Assembly: GCA_003522805.1 (NCBI GenBank)
Contig: DPIB01000177.1
Span: forward strand, 1-6,917
Direction of reading: 5' to 3'
From: Fervidobacterium sp.
GTDB lineage: Bacteria; Thermotogota; Thermotogae; Thermotogales; Fervidobacteriaceae
Length of the DNA stretch: 6,917 nt
Of the stretch, positions 1-6,917 are shown in pieces; position 1 is the first letter of the stretch; the number at the start of each line of letters is the position of its first letter. The position numbers were made by a program, and so were the translations under genes. Under the pieces are notes generated by a model. The model was not told where the DNA came from and did no database searches. It saw only the letters and a list, made by a program, of their open reading frames with translations.

Positions 1-797
1 ATGCAAAAGTGAATCTTTGCTTAGACGTGCTCTGCAAAAGGTCTGATGGTTTTCATGAGATTGATTCCCTCTTTCAGAATATCTCTTTGTACGATGAACT
101 GGACATTCGTTTTCGTGAAGGCAGTGGTAGATTATTCATTGAATGCAGTGTGCAGATGGAAAATAACATAATAAACAAGGTGTGGCAGTATGTTAAGGAA
201 GGACTTACTAGCGACTTTATGGACATAATGGACATAGACGTCAACATCGATAAAAAGATTCCAACAGGTGCAGGTCTGGGTGGGGGCAGTAGTAACGCCG
301 CAGGATTTATATACTTTCTAAAATACATGGACTTTCTTGACGAAGATAAGGCACTTAAAATTGCTCAAATGATAGGTAGTGATGTACCTTTCTTCTTATA
401 TGGCGGGACTGCTATAGTCACGGGAAGAGGTGAAATTGTAAAACCCGTTAAGCCATTAACTGACTATAGTTTGGATCTTTATTGTCCAGACTTTTCCATC
501 TCAACGAAGGAAGCATATTCAAAATTGAAACCAGAGTATTTTGGTAAAGCACCTCTCAAGGCGGAAGAATTGTATCATGCTTATCTAAAAAGGGATTTTG
601 AAACAATCCACAGGGCTACGTACAATGTCTTCGAGCATGTTATACCAGAAAGACTTAAGAAAGATATAGAAAGGCTTAGAACTCTTTCACCATCGGCATT
701 AACAGGGTCTGGTAGTGCCTATTTCACTTTAAGAAAAGAGGGTAAGTACGAATTTGTCGAAAAGGGGGTTGAAGTTTATGGCATTGAAGGAAGTTAA
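1..797 (+). CDS. ispE: 4-diphosphocytidyl-2-C-methyl-D-erythritol kinase IspE (5' end cut off by window)
   Basis: IspE is the GHMP-family kinase that phosphorylates the 2-hydroxyl of CDP-methylerythritol with ATP in the cytosolic MEP (non-mevalonate) pathway to isoprenoid precursors. Seen in sequence: the frame is open from the window edge, and codons 3-8 plus the next ones read A-K-V-N-L, the start of the family's AYAKVNL motif with the substrate-binding Lys at 6-8. Counting from the GTG at 9, the glycine-rich ATP loop PTGAGLGGGSSNAA is at residues 85-98, the catalytic-type Asp is in GSDVPFF (about 125), and the C-terminal motif LTGSGSAYF is at 231-239. Only about eight residues should be missing, so the GTG at 9 is an internal valine codon and the true start lies upstream. 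The 3' end overlaps the Lon-like gene by 20 bases. No truncation or frameshift is seen. Assignment is firm. Confidence 0.95.
   Translation, partial: AKVNLCLDVLCKRSDGFHEIDSLFQNISLYDELDIRFREGSGRLFIECSVQMENNIINKVWQYVKEGLTSDFMDIMDIDVNIDKKIPTGAGLGGGSSNAAGFIYFLKYMDFLDEDKALKIAQMIGSDVPFFLYGGTAIVTGRGEIVKPVKPLTDYSLDLYCPDFSISTKEAYSKLKPEYFGKAPLKAEELYHAYLKRDFETIHRATYNVFEHVIPERLKKDIERLRTLSPSALTGSGSAYFTLRKEGKYEFVEKGVEVYGIEGS
764..768 (+). promoter_or_regulatory. Ribosome binding site of the Lon-like gene, inside ispE
   Basis: A GGGGG run preceded by AAAA sits nine bases before the ATG at 778, within the last codons of ispE. It decides the start: a TTG in the same frame at 754 would add eight residues but has no comparable purine-rich site upstream. 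Its location means ribosomes finishing ispE pass directly over it, consistent with translational coupling. Confidence 0.65.
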
Positions 798-3174
798 AAT
801 AGAAGAATTGCTCATCGATAAGACAATTATACCAAACATTGATTCAACAAGTGATGTTGCTAAAACAAGATCTTTTATAGGGCGAGAAAAGGCTATTAGT
901 TCTTTGTTATTTGGTTTAGAAATGGAACGAGAAGGATACAACATATTTGTTGTTGGTCCGTCAGGCATTGGGCGTAAGACGTTTGCGAAGCATTTTGTTA
1001 CCGAGTATTCCCAAAAAAAGCCTGTCCCTCCCGACGTTGCTTACGTGATGGATTTCGAGAATCCTTCAAAGGCAAGAGCGATTTTTCTACCAGCTGGAAA
1101 GGGTATGGATTTCAAAAAGGATATGGAAAAATTGGTTGATAATCTATCAGAACGTATTTCCAAGGTATTTGAAGGTGAAGAATACAAGAGTAGAAGGAAA
1201 GAAATAGATGATGAATTTCAGGTAGAACAGGAAAGATACACGAATGATTTGATAGAGAAAGCAAAGAACCTTGGATTCTTGATAAAAATTACAGCAACGG
1301 GCATAAACTACTATCCCATCAAGAATGGGAAGGTCTTATCGGAAGGCGAATACGAACAACTAAGTGATGAAGAAAAAGCAAAATACAAGGAGAATTCTAA
1401 GAAGGTAGAGTTGCTCGTAGATGCGATGTTAGAGAATCTTAGGAAACTAGAGACGAATTACAAAGAACGGATAAAGGACTTGAATCGTTATGCACTCCTT
1501 TTCGCTACAGAAGAATTCTTCTCAGCCATAGAAGACAAGTATACATTCAGTGATGTTAAAGAGTTCATTCACAAGGTCAAAGAAGATGTTATACAAAAAG
1601 TTGGAAGTGCAAAGAAATTGCAGGATCTTGAATTGTATTTCAAAAGGGCGTACAGTATCAATCTTATAGTTGACAATTCAGGTGCTAACGGTGCGCCAGT
1701 CCTCTTTGAAGATACGCCGACCTATCACAATCTATTTGGTAAGATAGAATATCTAGAACGGGAAGGTATGTTGTACACCGATTTCAGCATGATTCGGCCG
1801 GGTAGCATACACAAAGCCAACGGTGGCTATTTGATCATCGATGCAACTGAATTGCTTGTACATTCTTTCGTTTGGGATAGACTGAAAAAAATGCTCTTTT
1901 CCAAACAGATAGTGGTAGAGAATTTAGATACAGCGTACGGTTATTCCACTATAGCATCACTCAAAACTGATCCGATACCGCTGAAATTAAAGGTTGTGCT
2001 AGTTGGGACACCCGAAGTATACGAGATCTTGCATGAATATGATCCAGACTTTGAGAAACTTTTCAAAGTAAAAGTTGAGCTTGACTGGGAACTTGATGCA
2101 AATGTAAATAACGTCAATGATATCATTTCTTTCATAGCTGGGTATTCAAAAGAAGAAGATCTGTTACCTATAAGGAAGGATGCACTTGAGAGAATTGTCT
2201 GGTATTCAACAAGGCTTTCTGGTGACAGGACGAAATTGTCTATGAGACTTGGCGCTGTCATCGACTTACTTGAAGAGTCGAATTTCTTTGCAGACAAAAG
2301 GGATGCTAAATTTATAGAGGCGATAGACGTGAGTAAAGCTCTATATGAAAGAGAAGAAAGGATGAAACTTATTGTCGAAAAATATGATGAAATGTTCAGA
2401 AAAGGAGATCTATTTATAGATGTTTCTGGCAAAGTTGTTGGCCAAGTCAATGGTCTCACTGTCGTGAATTTTGGAGACTATGAATTTGGGCTTCCGGTTA
2501 GAATCACAGCAAAAACATATCTTGGTAGCCCTGGTATATTAGATATACAACGTGAAGCAGATCTTAGTGGTCAGATACATAGCAAGGCTGTTATGATTTT
2601 AACGGGTTATTTAGGCAGTAAATATGCGAGGAAGATACCGTTCTCTATAGGTGTTTCGATTTCCTTCGAGCAGGTCTATGGATACGTTGAAGGTGACAGC
2701 GCTTCAATGGCAGAAGTGCTTGCAATAGTTTCCGCTATTTCAAGAATCCCTCTCAAGCAGGGTATAGCAGTTACGGGATCTATAAATCAGCATGGCCATG
2801 TACAGCCTGTAGGAGGAGTCACGGAAAAAGTTGAAGGTTTTTTCAGATTATGTAAAGTCAAAGGTCTTACAGGTGAACAAGGTGTTGTCATACCTAGATC
2901 GAATGTTCGGAATCTGATATTGAGAGATGAAATAACTGATGCAATTCAGCAAGGTATGTTTCATATATGGACGGTAGATGAAGTAGATGAAGCAATAGAA
3001 CTCATGACCGATAGAAAAGCCGGTAAGATGAATGATGACTACAACTATCCGAGAGGAAGTGTAAATTATCATGTTGCTCAAGCACTGAAACATGCACATG
3101 AACTTGCAGAAGGAAGAGAAAAATCTAAGAGGCAGAAAAAACAGCGAAAAGAGAATAAGTTGTTGGATTTATGA
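778..3174 (+). CDS. Lon-like protease of the YcbZ/LonC type with AAA_32-like domain and degenerate P-loop
   Basis: A 798-residue cytosolic serine protease of the Lon family (S16), expected to form a hexameric chamber that degrades unfolded proteins. Seen in sequence: an N-terminal GREKA box (about residue 37) leads into a P-loop-like GPSGIGRKT at 60-68. A charged helical, probably coiled-coil insertion spans about 120-270. The family-typical block with PTYHNLFG precedes a Walker B-like LIIDAT at 352-357. The protease domain runs from about 550 to 745, with catalytic Ser641 in GDSAS and Lys684 in GGVTEK. The 43-residue spacing equals that of Ser679/Lys722 in E. coli Lon. A basic tail (778-798, nine Lys/Arg) ends the protein. 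No signal peptide or membrane segment is seen, so it is not archaeal-type LonB. The P-loop lacks the canonical GK[ST] order and Walker B has Ala instead of Glu. From memory, AAA_32 members often lose P-loop residues, and Meiothermus LonC degrades unfolded substrates without ATP hydrolysis. Whether this one hydrolyses ATP is open. Start chosen from the ribosome binding site at 764-768. Confidence 0.9.
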   Translation: MALKEVKIEELLIDKTIIPNIDSTSDVAKTRSFIGREKAISSLLFGLEMEREGYNIFVVGPSGIGRKTFAKHFVTEYSQKKPVPPDVAYVMDFENPSKARAIFLPAGKGMDFKKDMEKLVDNLSERISKVFEGEEYKSRRKEIDDEFQVEQERYTNDLIEKAKNLGFLIKITATGINYYPIKNGKVLSEGEYEQLSDEEKAKYKENSKKVELLVDAMLENLRKLETNYKERIKDLNRYALLFATEEFFSAIEDKYTFSDVKEFIHKVKEDVIQKVGSAKKLQDLELYFKRAYSINLIVDNSGANGAPVLFEDTPTYHNLFGKIEYLEREGMLYTDFSMIRPGSIHKANGGYLIIDATELLVHSFVWDRLKKMLFSKQIVVENLDTAYGYSTIASLKTDPIPLKLKVVLVGTPEVYEILHEYDPDFEKLFKVKVELDWELDANVNNVNDIISFIAGYSKEEDLLPIRKDALERIVWYSTRLSGDRTKLSMRLGAVIDLLEESNFFADKRDAKFIEAIDVSKALYEREERMKLIVEKYDEMFRKGDLFIDVSGKVVGQVNGLTVVNFGDYEFGLPVRITAKTYLGSPGILDIQREADLSGQIHSKAVMILTGYLGSKYARKIPFSIGVSISFEQVYGYVEGDSASMAEVLAIVSAISRIPLKQGIAVTGSINQHGHVQPVGGVTEKVEGFFRLCKVKGLTGEQGVVIPRSNVRNLILRDEITDAIQQGMFHIWTVDEVDEAIELMTDRKAGKMNDDYNYPRGSVNYHVAQALKHAHELAEGREKSKRQKKQRKENKLLDL

Positions 3175-3204
3175 ACCCTGTAGGTGTAAGAAATGGAAAA
3201 AGTA

Positions 3205-3226
3205 GGTAGTATATCGAAGCACTACC
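3205..3226. repeat. Short inverted repeat (6-bp arms, 10-base loop) between lon-like gene and pfkA
   Basis: GGTAGT at 3205-3210 is matched by its reverse complement ACTACC at 3221-3226. It lies 31 bases after the Lon-like stop codon and about 37 bases before the predicted -10 element of pfkA. The following bases are AAGGAATC rather than a T run, so it is not a typical intrinsic terminator. It could be a weak hairpin, part of an operator upstream of the pfkA promoter, or chance: six-base arms are not statistically strong. Confidence 0.3.
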
Positions 3227-3242
3227 AAGGAATCGAGACTTA

Positions 3243-3271
3243 TAGACCAAATTGATGGAATATGTTATAAT
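3243..3271 (+). promoter_or_regulatory. Predicted extended -10 promoter for pfkA
   Basis: A perfect TATAAT at 3266-3271 is preceded by TG at 3263-3264 with one base between, the extended -10 arrangement of housekeeping sigma-A promoters. The hexamer 17 bases upstream (3243-3248, TAGACC) is a poor -35 match, which extended -10 promoters tolerate. Transcription would start near 3276-3279, giving a leader of about 40 bases before the TTG start of pfkA. It sits in the only sizeable intergenic gap of the window. Predicted from sequence only. Confidence 0.65.
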
Positions 3272-3303
3272 TTTCAGTATGTTTTGGATATTTCTCTTGA
3301 AAA

Positions 3304-3311
3304 GGGAGGAG
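3304..3311 (+). promoter_or_regulatory. Ribosome binding site of pfkA (fixes the TTG start)
   Basis: GGGAGGAG ends six bases before the TTG at 3318, a strong Shine-Dalgarno match. It supports the TTG as the start rather than the in-frame TTG at 3252, which overlaps the predicted promoter and would add a 22-residue N-terminus not seen in PfkA proteins. Confidence 0.8.
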
Positions 3312-3317
3312 ATCGTT

Positions 3318-4277
3318 TTGAAAAAGATAGCTATTGTTACTAGTGGTGGAGATGCGCCTGGAATGAACGCAGCGATAAGGGCGGTTGTAAGATACGGTAT
3401 CAAAAAGGGACTTGAAGTCTATGGTATTAAGAGAGGATATGCAGGATTGCTAGACGAAGACATCGAACGGATGACTTTTGCGTCTGTTGGCGGAATAATG
3501 GAAAGAGGTGGGACAATACTCAGATCCAGTAGATGCCCCGAATTTGTGAGAAAAGAGACCCGAGCTGAAGCTGCAGAAGTTCTCAGAAGGAATGGTATCG
3601 ATGGACTTGTTGTAATTGGTGGGGAAGGAAGTTTGAATGGTGCAATGTTTCTTGGTCAAGAACAGAAGATTCCCGTAGTAGGAATCCCTGGAACAATTGA
3701 TAATGACATATCCATGACCGATATGAGTCTTGGAGTCGATACATGTTTAAACACCGTTGTGGATGCCATTCAAAAGCTCAAGGACACCGCAACGTCGCAT
3801 GAAAGGGCATTCATAATCGAAGTCATGGGTAGAACTTCAGGATACATAGCAACTGTCAGTGGTCTGGTTACTGGCGCAGAGGCTATCATCGTACCAGAAC
3901 TACCAGTCAACTACGAAGAACTTGGGAACAAACTACTTGAGGAAAGAGAAAGAGGAAAAATAAACTGTATCGTTGTTGTAGCAGAAGGTGCGGCAAGCGC
4001 ATATACAGTTGCGAGGCATTTGGAATATAGAATCGGTTACGAAACAAGAATCACGATATTAGGACACATCCAAAGAGGTGGTTCACCAACTTCGTTTGAC
4101 AGATTACTTGCATCAAGAATGGGTGTAGCTGCGGTTGATGCGTTGCTCAGAGGTGAAACCAGTGTCTTGACTGCCCTCAACGGAGGAAAGATTGTTACAG
4201 TTGAGCTAGATGAGGTATTGAAGGAAAAAAAGAAACTTGACATGGAACTCCTTAACTTGGCAGGGCTACTCTCCTAA
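3318..4277 (+). CDS. pfkA: ATP-dependent 6-phosphofructokinase (PfkA), TTG start
   Basis: PfkA phosphorylates fructose 6-phosphate to fructose 1,6-bisphosphate with ATP, the committed step of glycolysis, as a cytosolic homotetramer. The 319-residue length matches the classic bacterial enzymes. Seen in sequence: nucleotide loop [10 protein letters not shown] (8-17), GGEGS (101-105), catalytic PGTIDND (124-130, base Asp128), substrate motifs MGR (170-172) and GHIQRGGSP (249-257, with Arg244 just before). Gly104 after the acidic residue indicates ATP rather than pyrophosphate as donor. Effector-site residues Arg21, Arg25, Glu188 and Lys214 are kept, with Lys155 and Arg212 as conservative changes, so ADP/PEP-type allostery is plausible. 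Oddity: Glu103 replaces the usual Mg-binding Asp. I believe T. maritima PfkA shares this, but that is from memory. The gene has its own extended -10 promoter and is followed after 37 bases by the amidohydrolase. No pyruvate kinase gene follows, unlike the pfk-pyk pair I recall in Thermotoga. Confidence 0.96.
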   Translation: MKKIAIVTSGGDAPGMNAAIRAVVRYGIKKGLEVYGIKRGYAGLLDEDIERMTFASVGGIMERGGTILRSSRCPEFVRKETRAEAAEVLRRNGIDGLVVIGGEGSLNGAMFLGQEQKIPVVGIPGTIDNDISMTDMSLGVDTCLNTVVDAIQKLKDTATSHERAFIIEVMGRTSGYIATVSGLVTGAEAIIVPELPVNYEELGNKLLEERERGKINCIVVVAEGAASAYTVARHLEYRIGYETRITILGHIQRGGSPTSFDRLLASRMGVAAVDALLRGETSVLTALNGGKIVTVELDEVLKEKKKLDMELLNLAGLLS

Positions 4278-4300
4278 GAGAATAGAAGTTCCGGCAAAAA

Positions 4301-4305
4301 GGGAG
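4301..4305 (+). promoter_or_regulatory. Ribosome binding site of the amidohydrolase
   Basis: GGGAG, preceded by five A residues, lies nine bases before the ATG at 4315, matching the spacing seen for the Lon-like gene. An in-frame ATG at 4306 directly abuts this site and would leave no spacer, so 4315 is the better start. A second purine stretch (GAGAGG) lies too close to 4315 to be the main site. Confidence 0.6.
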
Positions 4306-4314
4306 ATGAGAGGT

Positions 4315-5616
4315 ATGATAATCAAAAATGGGTTGGTTTGGAATGGAAGGAGTTTTGAAAAACGAACGCTATACGTAGAAAATGGGAAATTCATTGAATA
4401 CACGGATCAAGGGCCTGTGGTAGATGCCACAGGTCTATTTGTAATGCCCGGATTTGTCGATTCACATGCACATGTAATTGGAACAGGTCTGAAATTACTG
4501 ACATATGACCTGGAAAAAGTCGAACTGCAGAACGTTTTATCTGAAAAGGATAGTGGAGATTTCATAATCGCACGTGGTTGGGAAAACCTACCGAAAAATG
4601 AGCTATTAAGTATCGCAAATTCCTTTGAGAAACCTGTTTTTCTTATCAGAAAGTGTGGGCATGTCGCTTGGGTAAACGACTATCTCAAAAAATCCCTGAA
4701 TCTACCAGACAACCTTATTTACGAAGGACAGATAGAACATGTTTGGGGAGAATTTGGTAGTGACTTGTATGAAAAGGCGTTTGATGAAGGACAAATGGAA
4801 TTCCTTAGGCATGGGGTTACTCAAGTTCATTCCGATGATCTGCATGGAATAGACTTTGGAGGGCTAAAAGAACTACTGAAAAGGAGCAAGATAAGGATAT
4901 TTGAAAAACTGAACACATGCGAGCCTTGGCTCTATGAATTTGGGGATGTCGGCCTTTCAAAGATAGGTAGTATAAAACTGTTTGCCGATGGATCTTTAGG
5001 TGCCCAAACTGCATATATGTACGACTCATACCAAGGATCTAATGAAACAGGAATGTATACATTACCAGACAATTTTGATGATATAGTAAAATTTGCTGAG
5101 TCAAAAGGTATCCAGCTATCTATACACGTTATAGGAGATAAGGCACTGCATGAAGTTCTTGAGAGATTTGACAAGAACGAAGTACACTCAAGACATAGAT
5201 TGATACATCTCCAATTTATTAGAAAGAATGATTTTGACAGACTTAGAAATTACCATCTTGCCGTTCAGCCTCACTTTTACTTTGAAGATATTCCACTGCT
5301 TGATACAATTAGTTATGAGATGGGGTATCCGTTTTTGGAAATGTATAAAAGAGGTTACAGCGTTGCATTCTCAACAGATTCACCAGTATCACCTGCTGAT
5401 CCAAAGTACGTGATTGAAAATGCTATGAACATGGGATTTACAAAGCATCAGTCACTAAATCTCTACAGTGAAAGTGGTTCAAAAATGGCAGGTATCAAGA
5501 GCGGGAAAATAGCGGAAGGATATCTTGCCGATTTCTGTCTGTACACTGGGAGTGTTGTTGAAAATGATCCAATAAAGGTATATATAAATGGTGAGGAGGT
5601 AACATATTTGGTATGA
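4315..5616 (+). CDS. Metal-dependent amidohydrolase, YtcJ-like (Amidohydro_3), substrate unknown
   Basis: A 433-residue cytosolic TIM-barrel hydrolase of the amidohydrolase superfamily; the reaction and substrate cannot be read from the sequence. The N-terminal beta-sandwich segment starts MIIKNGLVW. The metal motif DSHAH gives His51 and His53. [10 protein letters not shown] (112-121) matches the family's DGHxxWVN region. [10 protein letters not shown] (221-230) is the YtcJ-type motif with the candidate carboxylated Lys221. Further ligands are His271 (SIHVIGDKA), His298 (IHLQ) and the catalytic Asp355 (STDSP). The C-terminal strand segment (GYLADF, 402-407) is typical. All expected ligands are present, so an active enzyme is likely. 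YtcJ relatives are usually about 520-540 residues, so roughly 100 residues of loops are absent without breaking the core. It sits 37 bases after pfkA, and its TGA overlaps the mnmG ATG, so it is probably co-transcribed and coupled with mnmG. No signal peptide is seen. Confidence 0.88.
   Translation: MIIKNGLVWNGRSFEKRTLYVENGKFIEYTDQGPVVDATGLFVMPGFVDSHAHVIGTGLKLLTYDLEKVELQNVLSEKDSGDFIIARGWENLPKNELLSIANSFEKPVFLIRKCGHVAWVNDYLKKSLNLPDNLIYEGQIEHVWGEFGSDLYEKAFDEGQMEFLRHGVTQVHSDDLHGIDFGGLKELLKRSKIRIFEKLNTCEPWLYEFGDVGLSKIGSIKLFADGSLGAQTAYMYDSYQGSNETGMYTLPDNFDDIVKFAESKGIQLSIHVIGDKALHEVLERFDKNEVHSRHRLIHLQFIRKNDFDRLRNYHLAVQPHFYFEDIPLLDTISYEMGYPFLEMYKRGYSVAFSTDSPVSPADPKYVIENAMNMGFTKHQSLNLYSESGSKMAGIKSGKIAEGYLADFCLYTGSVVENDPIKVYINGEEVTYLV
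5593..5600 (+). promoter_or_regulatory. Ribosome binding site of mnmG, inside the amidohydrolase gene
   Basis: GAGGAGGT is a near-perfect Shine-Dalgarno sequence within the last codons of the amidohydrolase. It lies 12 bases before the ATG at 5613, slightly long but acceptable. No better in-frame start codon lies between them. It allows mnmG to be translated both by coupling and by independent initiation. Confidence 0.7.
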
Positions 5617-6917
5617 ACGATAATTTATTCTCTCGACCGGATGATGACTATTTTTTCGATGTAATCGTAGTAGGCGGAGGTCATGCGGGAATAGAGGCAG
5701 CACTATCTACGGCAAGACTTGGTTTCAAGACATTGTTACTTACTGGAAATCCAGATAACGTGGCTTGGGCATCATGCAATCCTGCAATTGGAGGTTCTGC
5801 AAAGGGAGTTGTTGTTAGAGAAATCGATGCACTCGGCGGTGAAATGGCAAAGACTACAGATGAGACAATGACGAACATAAGGATGTTGAACACAAGCAAA
5901 GGTCCAGCTGTGCAAGCACTACGTGCTCAAATAGATAAATACGATTACTCACGTACTATGAAGAGGAAATTAGAAAACCAAGAAAACTTGTTACTTAGGT
6001 ACGGATTGGTAAAGGATATTATCGTTGAAAATAGAAAAGTAAAAGGGGTTGTCGATACGCTTGGAATAGATTATTATGCCAGTGCTGTGATATTGACAAC
6101 AGGTACATTTTTGAGGGGGAAGATATTCGTAGGTAGGAATACAATGGAAGCAGGAAGAATGGGAGATTTTTCTTCACAGGGCCTGAGTAGTTCACTTATC
6201 AATTGTGGGTTTACGATAGGCAGGTTCAAAACAGGTACACCAGCTCGGGTTTTGAAGAGAGGCATCAATTTTTCAAAGATGAGAAGACAGGACACAGATG
6301 ATGAACCGTGGGCATTTTCATATTTCGACGAGCCAAAGATACTTGCGAAAGATTATCCATGCTGGCTGACACATACAACTCCCGAGACACACAAGGTAAT
6401 CAGAGATTATCTAGCGTATTCGCCTTTATATGGAGAAGTAAAACTCATACAAAGTAAAGGACCAAGGTATTGTCCTTCCATAGAAGACAAGGTCGTGAAA
6501 TTCGAAAGAAATAGTCATCAGGTTTTCGTCGAACCAGAGGGCAAAGATACACAAGAATACTATCTGAACGGACTTTCCACAAGTCTGCCATATGCTGCCC
6601 AAATAGAATTTCTAAGAACGATACCAGGACTTGAAAATGTTGTTGTTTCAAGACCTGCATACGCAGTCGAGTATGACTACATCGATCCAATGCAACTCTA
6701 TCCAACATTGGAATCCAAGATAGTGGAGAATCTTTTCTTTGCTGGTCAAATAAATGGAACGAGTGGTTACGAGGAAGCTGCTGCTCAAGGACTAATAGCT
6801 GGTATAAATGCATCGCTCAAAATAAGGGGTGAGGAACCGTTTGTTCCCAAAAGGTCTGAAAGTTATATAGGCGTGATGATAGATGACCTCGTAACAAAAG
6901 GTGTGGATGAGCCTTAC
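5613..6917 (+). CDS. mnmG: tRNA uridine-5-carboxymethylaminomethyl modification enzyme MnmG (3' end cut off by window)
   Basis: MnmG (GidA) is the FAD-binding partner of the GTPase MnmE (TrmE). The complex installs aminomethyl or carboxymethylaminomethyl groups at C5 of wobble uridine 34 in certain tRNAs, supporting accurate reading of codons ending in A or G. Seen in sequence: dinucleotide-binding [12 protein letters not shown] (19-30), [11 protein letters not shown] with Cys55, [11 protein letters not shown] (283-293, family signature 1, with redox Cys287), and signature 2 starting [12 protein letters not shown] at 377. The two cysteines correspond to those studied as catalytic in E. coli MnmG (Cys47, Cys277). 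The frame stays open for 435 codons to the window edge; the family is about 620-630 residues, so about 30% (the C-terminal MnmE/tRNA-interacting part) lies outside. The N-terminus is about nine residues longer than E. coli's and acidic (DDD at 10-12). The start overlaps the amidohydrolase stop as ATGA. No frameshift is seen. Confidence 0.96.
   Translation, partial: MNDNLFSRPDDDYFFDVIVVGGGHAGIEAALSTARLGFKTLLLTGNPDNVAWASCNPAIGGSAKGVVVREIDALGGEMAKTTDETMTNIRMLNTSKGPAVQALRAQIDKYDYSRTMKRKLENQENLLLRYGLVKDIIVENRKVKGVVDTLGIDYYASAVILTTGTFLRGKIFVGRNTMEAGRMGDFSSQGLSSSLINCGFTIGRFKTGTPARVLKRGINFSKMRRQDTDDEPWAFSYFDEPKILAKDYPCWLTHTTPETHKVIRDYLAYSPLYGEVKLIQSKGPRYCPSIEDKVVKFERNSHQVFVEPEGKDTQEYYLNGLSTSLPYAAQIEFLRTIPGLENVVVSRPAYAVEYDYIDPMQLYPTLESKIVENLFFAGQINGTSGYEEAAAQGLIAGINASLKIRGEEPFVPKRSESYIGVMIDDLVTKGVDEPY

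Noticed and set aside
1..12. ATG at the first base as a gene start
   Set aside because: That frame stops at 10-12; the bases belong to the AYAKVNL codons of ispE in another frame.
754..777. TTG at 754 as the start of the Lon-like gene
   Set aside because: The ATG at 778 has a GGGGG ribosome binding site at ideal spacing; the TTG has none comparable.
1941..2459. 172-residue open frame on the minus strand inside the Lon-like gene
   Set aside because: Low-complexity, Ser-rich translation typical of antisense shadow; it lies fully within a well-supported gene and has no recognisable domain.
3205..3226. Inverted repeat as an intrinsic terminator of the Lon-like gene
   Set aside because: The stem is only 6 bp with a 10-base loop and is not followed by a T run.
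3252..3271. TTGATG at 3252-3257 as a -35 box for the TATAAT at 3266
   Set aside because: Only 8 bases separate them, far below the 16-18 needed; the extended -10 interpretation fits better.
3252..3317. TTG at 3252 as the start of pfkA, giving a hydrophobic 22-residue N-terminal extension
   Set aside because: The extension covers the predicted -10 promoter and is not a PfkA feature; the TTG at 3318 has a strong ribosome binding site and gives the classic 319-residue protein.
4237..4314. Upstream starts (4237, 4306) for the amidohydrolase overlapping or abutting pfkA
   Set aside because: Residues before 4315 do not resemble the family N-terminus, and the GGGAG site at 4301-4305 is spaced for the ATG at 4315.
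6445..6813. 122-residue open frame on the minus strand inside mnmG
   Set aside because: It covers the conserved MnmG signatures on the opposite strand and shows no domain of its own; a shadow frame.
1..6917. Mobile element, CRISPR array, toxin-antitoxin, defence system or RNA gene
   Set aside because: The window is almost wholly filled by five recognisable housekeeping-type genes, with no repeat array, transposase or tRNA/rRNA-like stretch seen.

Overview
The window looks like ordinary chromosomal DNA from a thermophilic bacterium of the phylum Thermotogota, most likely Fervidobacterium or a close relative. The reasons are the character of the proteins (especially the PfkA and the Lon-like protein), tightly packed co-directional genes, strong GGAGG-type ribosome binding sites, a TTG start codon, frequent AGA/AGG arginine codons, and a base composition that looks near 40% GC by eye. 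The genus is an inference from protein resemblance, not a computed placement.

All five genes lie on the plus strand and fill almost the whole window. (1) Positions 1-797 are the end of ispE, an isoprenoid precursor kinase whose first few codons lie before the window. (2) Positions 778-3174 are a large Lon-like protease of the YcbZ/LonC type, overlapping ispE by 20 bases. It has an intact Ser-Lys protease dyad but a degenerate ATP-binding P-loop. (3) Positions 3175-3317 are the only real intergenic gap (143 bases), with a small inverted repeat and a good extended -10 promoter. (4) Positions 3318-4277 are pfkA, a full-length 6-phosphofructokinase starting at TTG. (5) Positions 4315-5616 are a metal-dependent amidohydrolase of the YtcJ type (Amidohydro_3), unusually short for that group. 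(6) From 5613 to the window edge is mnmG (gidA), a tRNA-modification flavoprotein; its stop codon lies beyond the window, but 435 codons are visible and both family signatures are present.

The layout suggests two transcription units: an upstream one ending with ispE and the Lon-like gene, and a downstream one, pfkA-amidohydrolase-mnmG, read from the promoter at about 3263-3271. Stop-start overlaps (ispE/lon by 20 bases, amidohydrolase/mnmG by ATGA) suggest translational coupling. The genes do not form one pathway: isoprenoid synthesis, protein quality control, glycolysis, an unassigned hydrolase and tRNA wobble modification are simply neighbours, as is common in compact Thermotogota genomes.

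I found no mobile element, CRISPR array, structural RNA or phage gene, and no convincing new system. The points most worth a second look are the non-canonical Walker motifs of the Lon-like protein, the Asp-to-Glu change in the Mg-ATP motif of PfkA, and the unassigned short amidohydrolase locked to mnmG.
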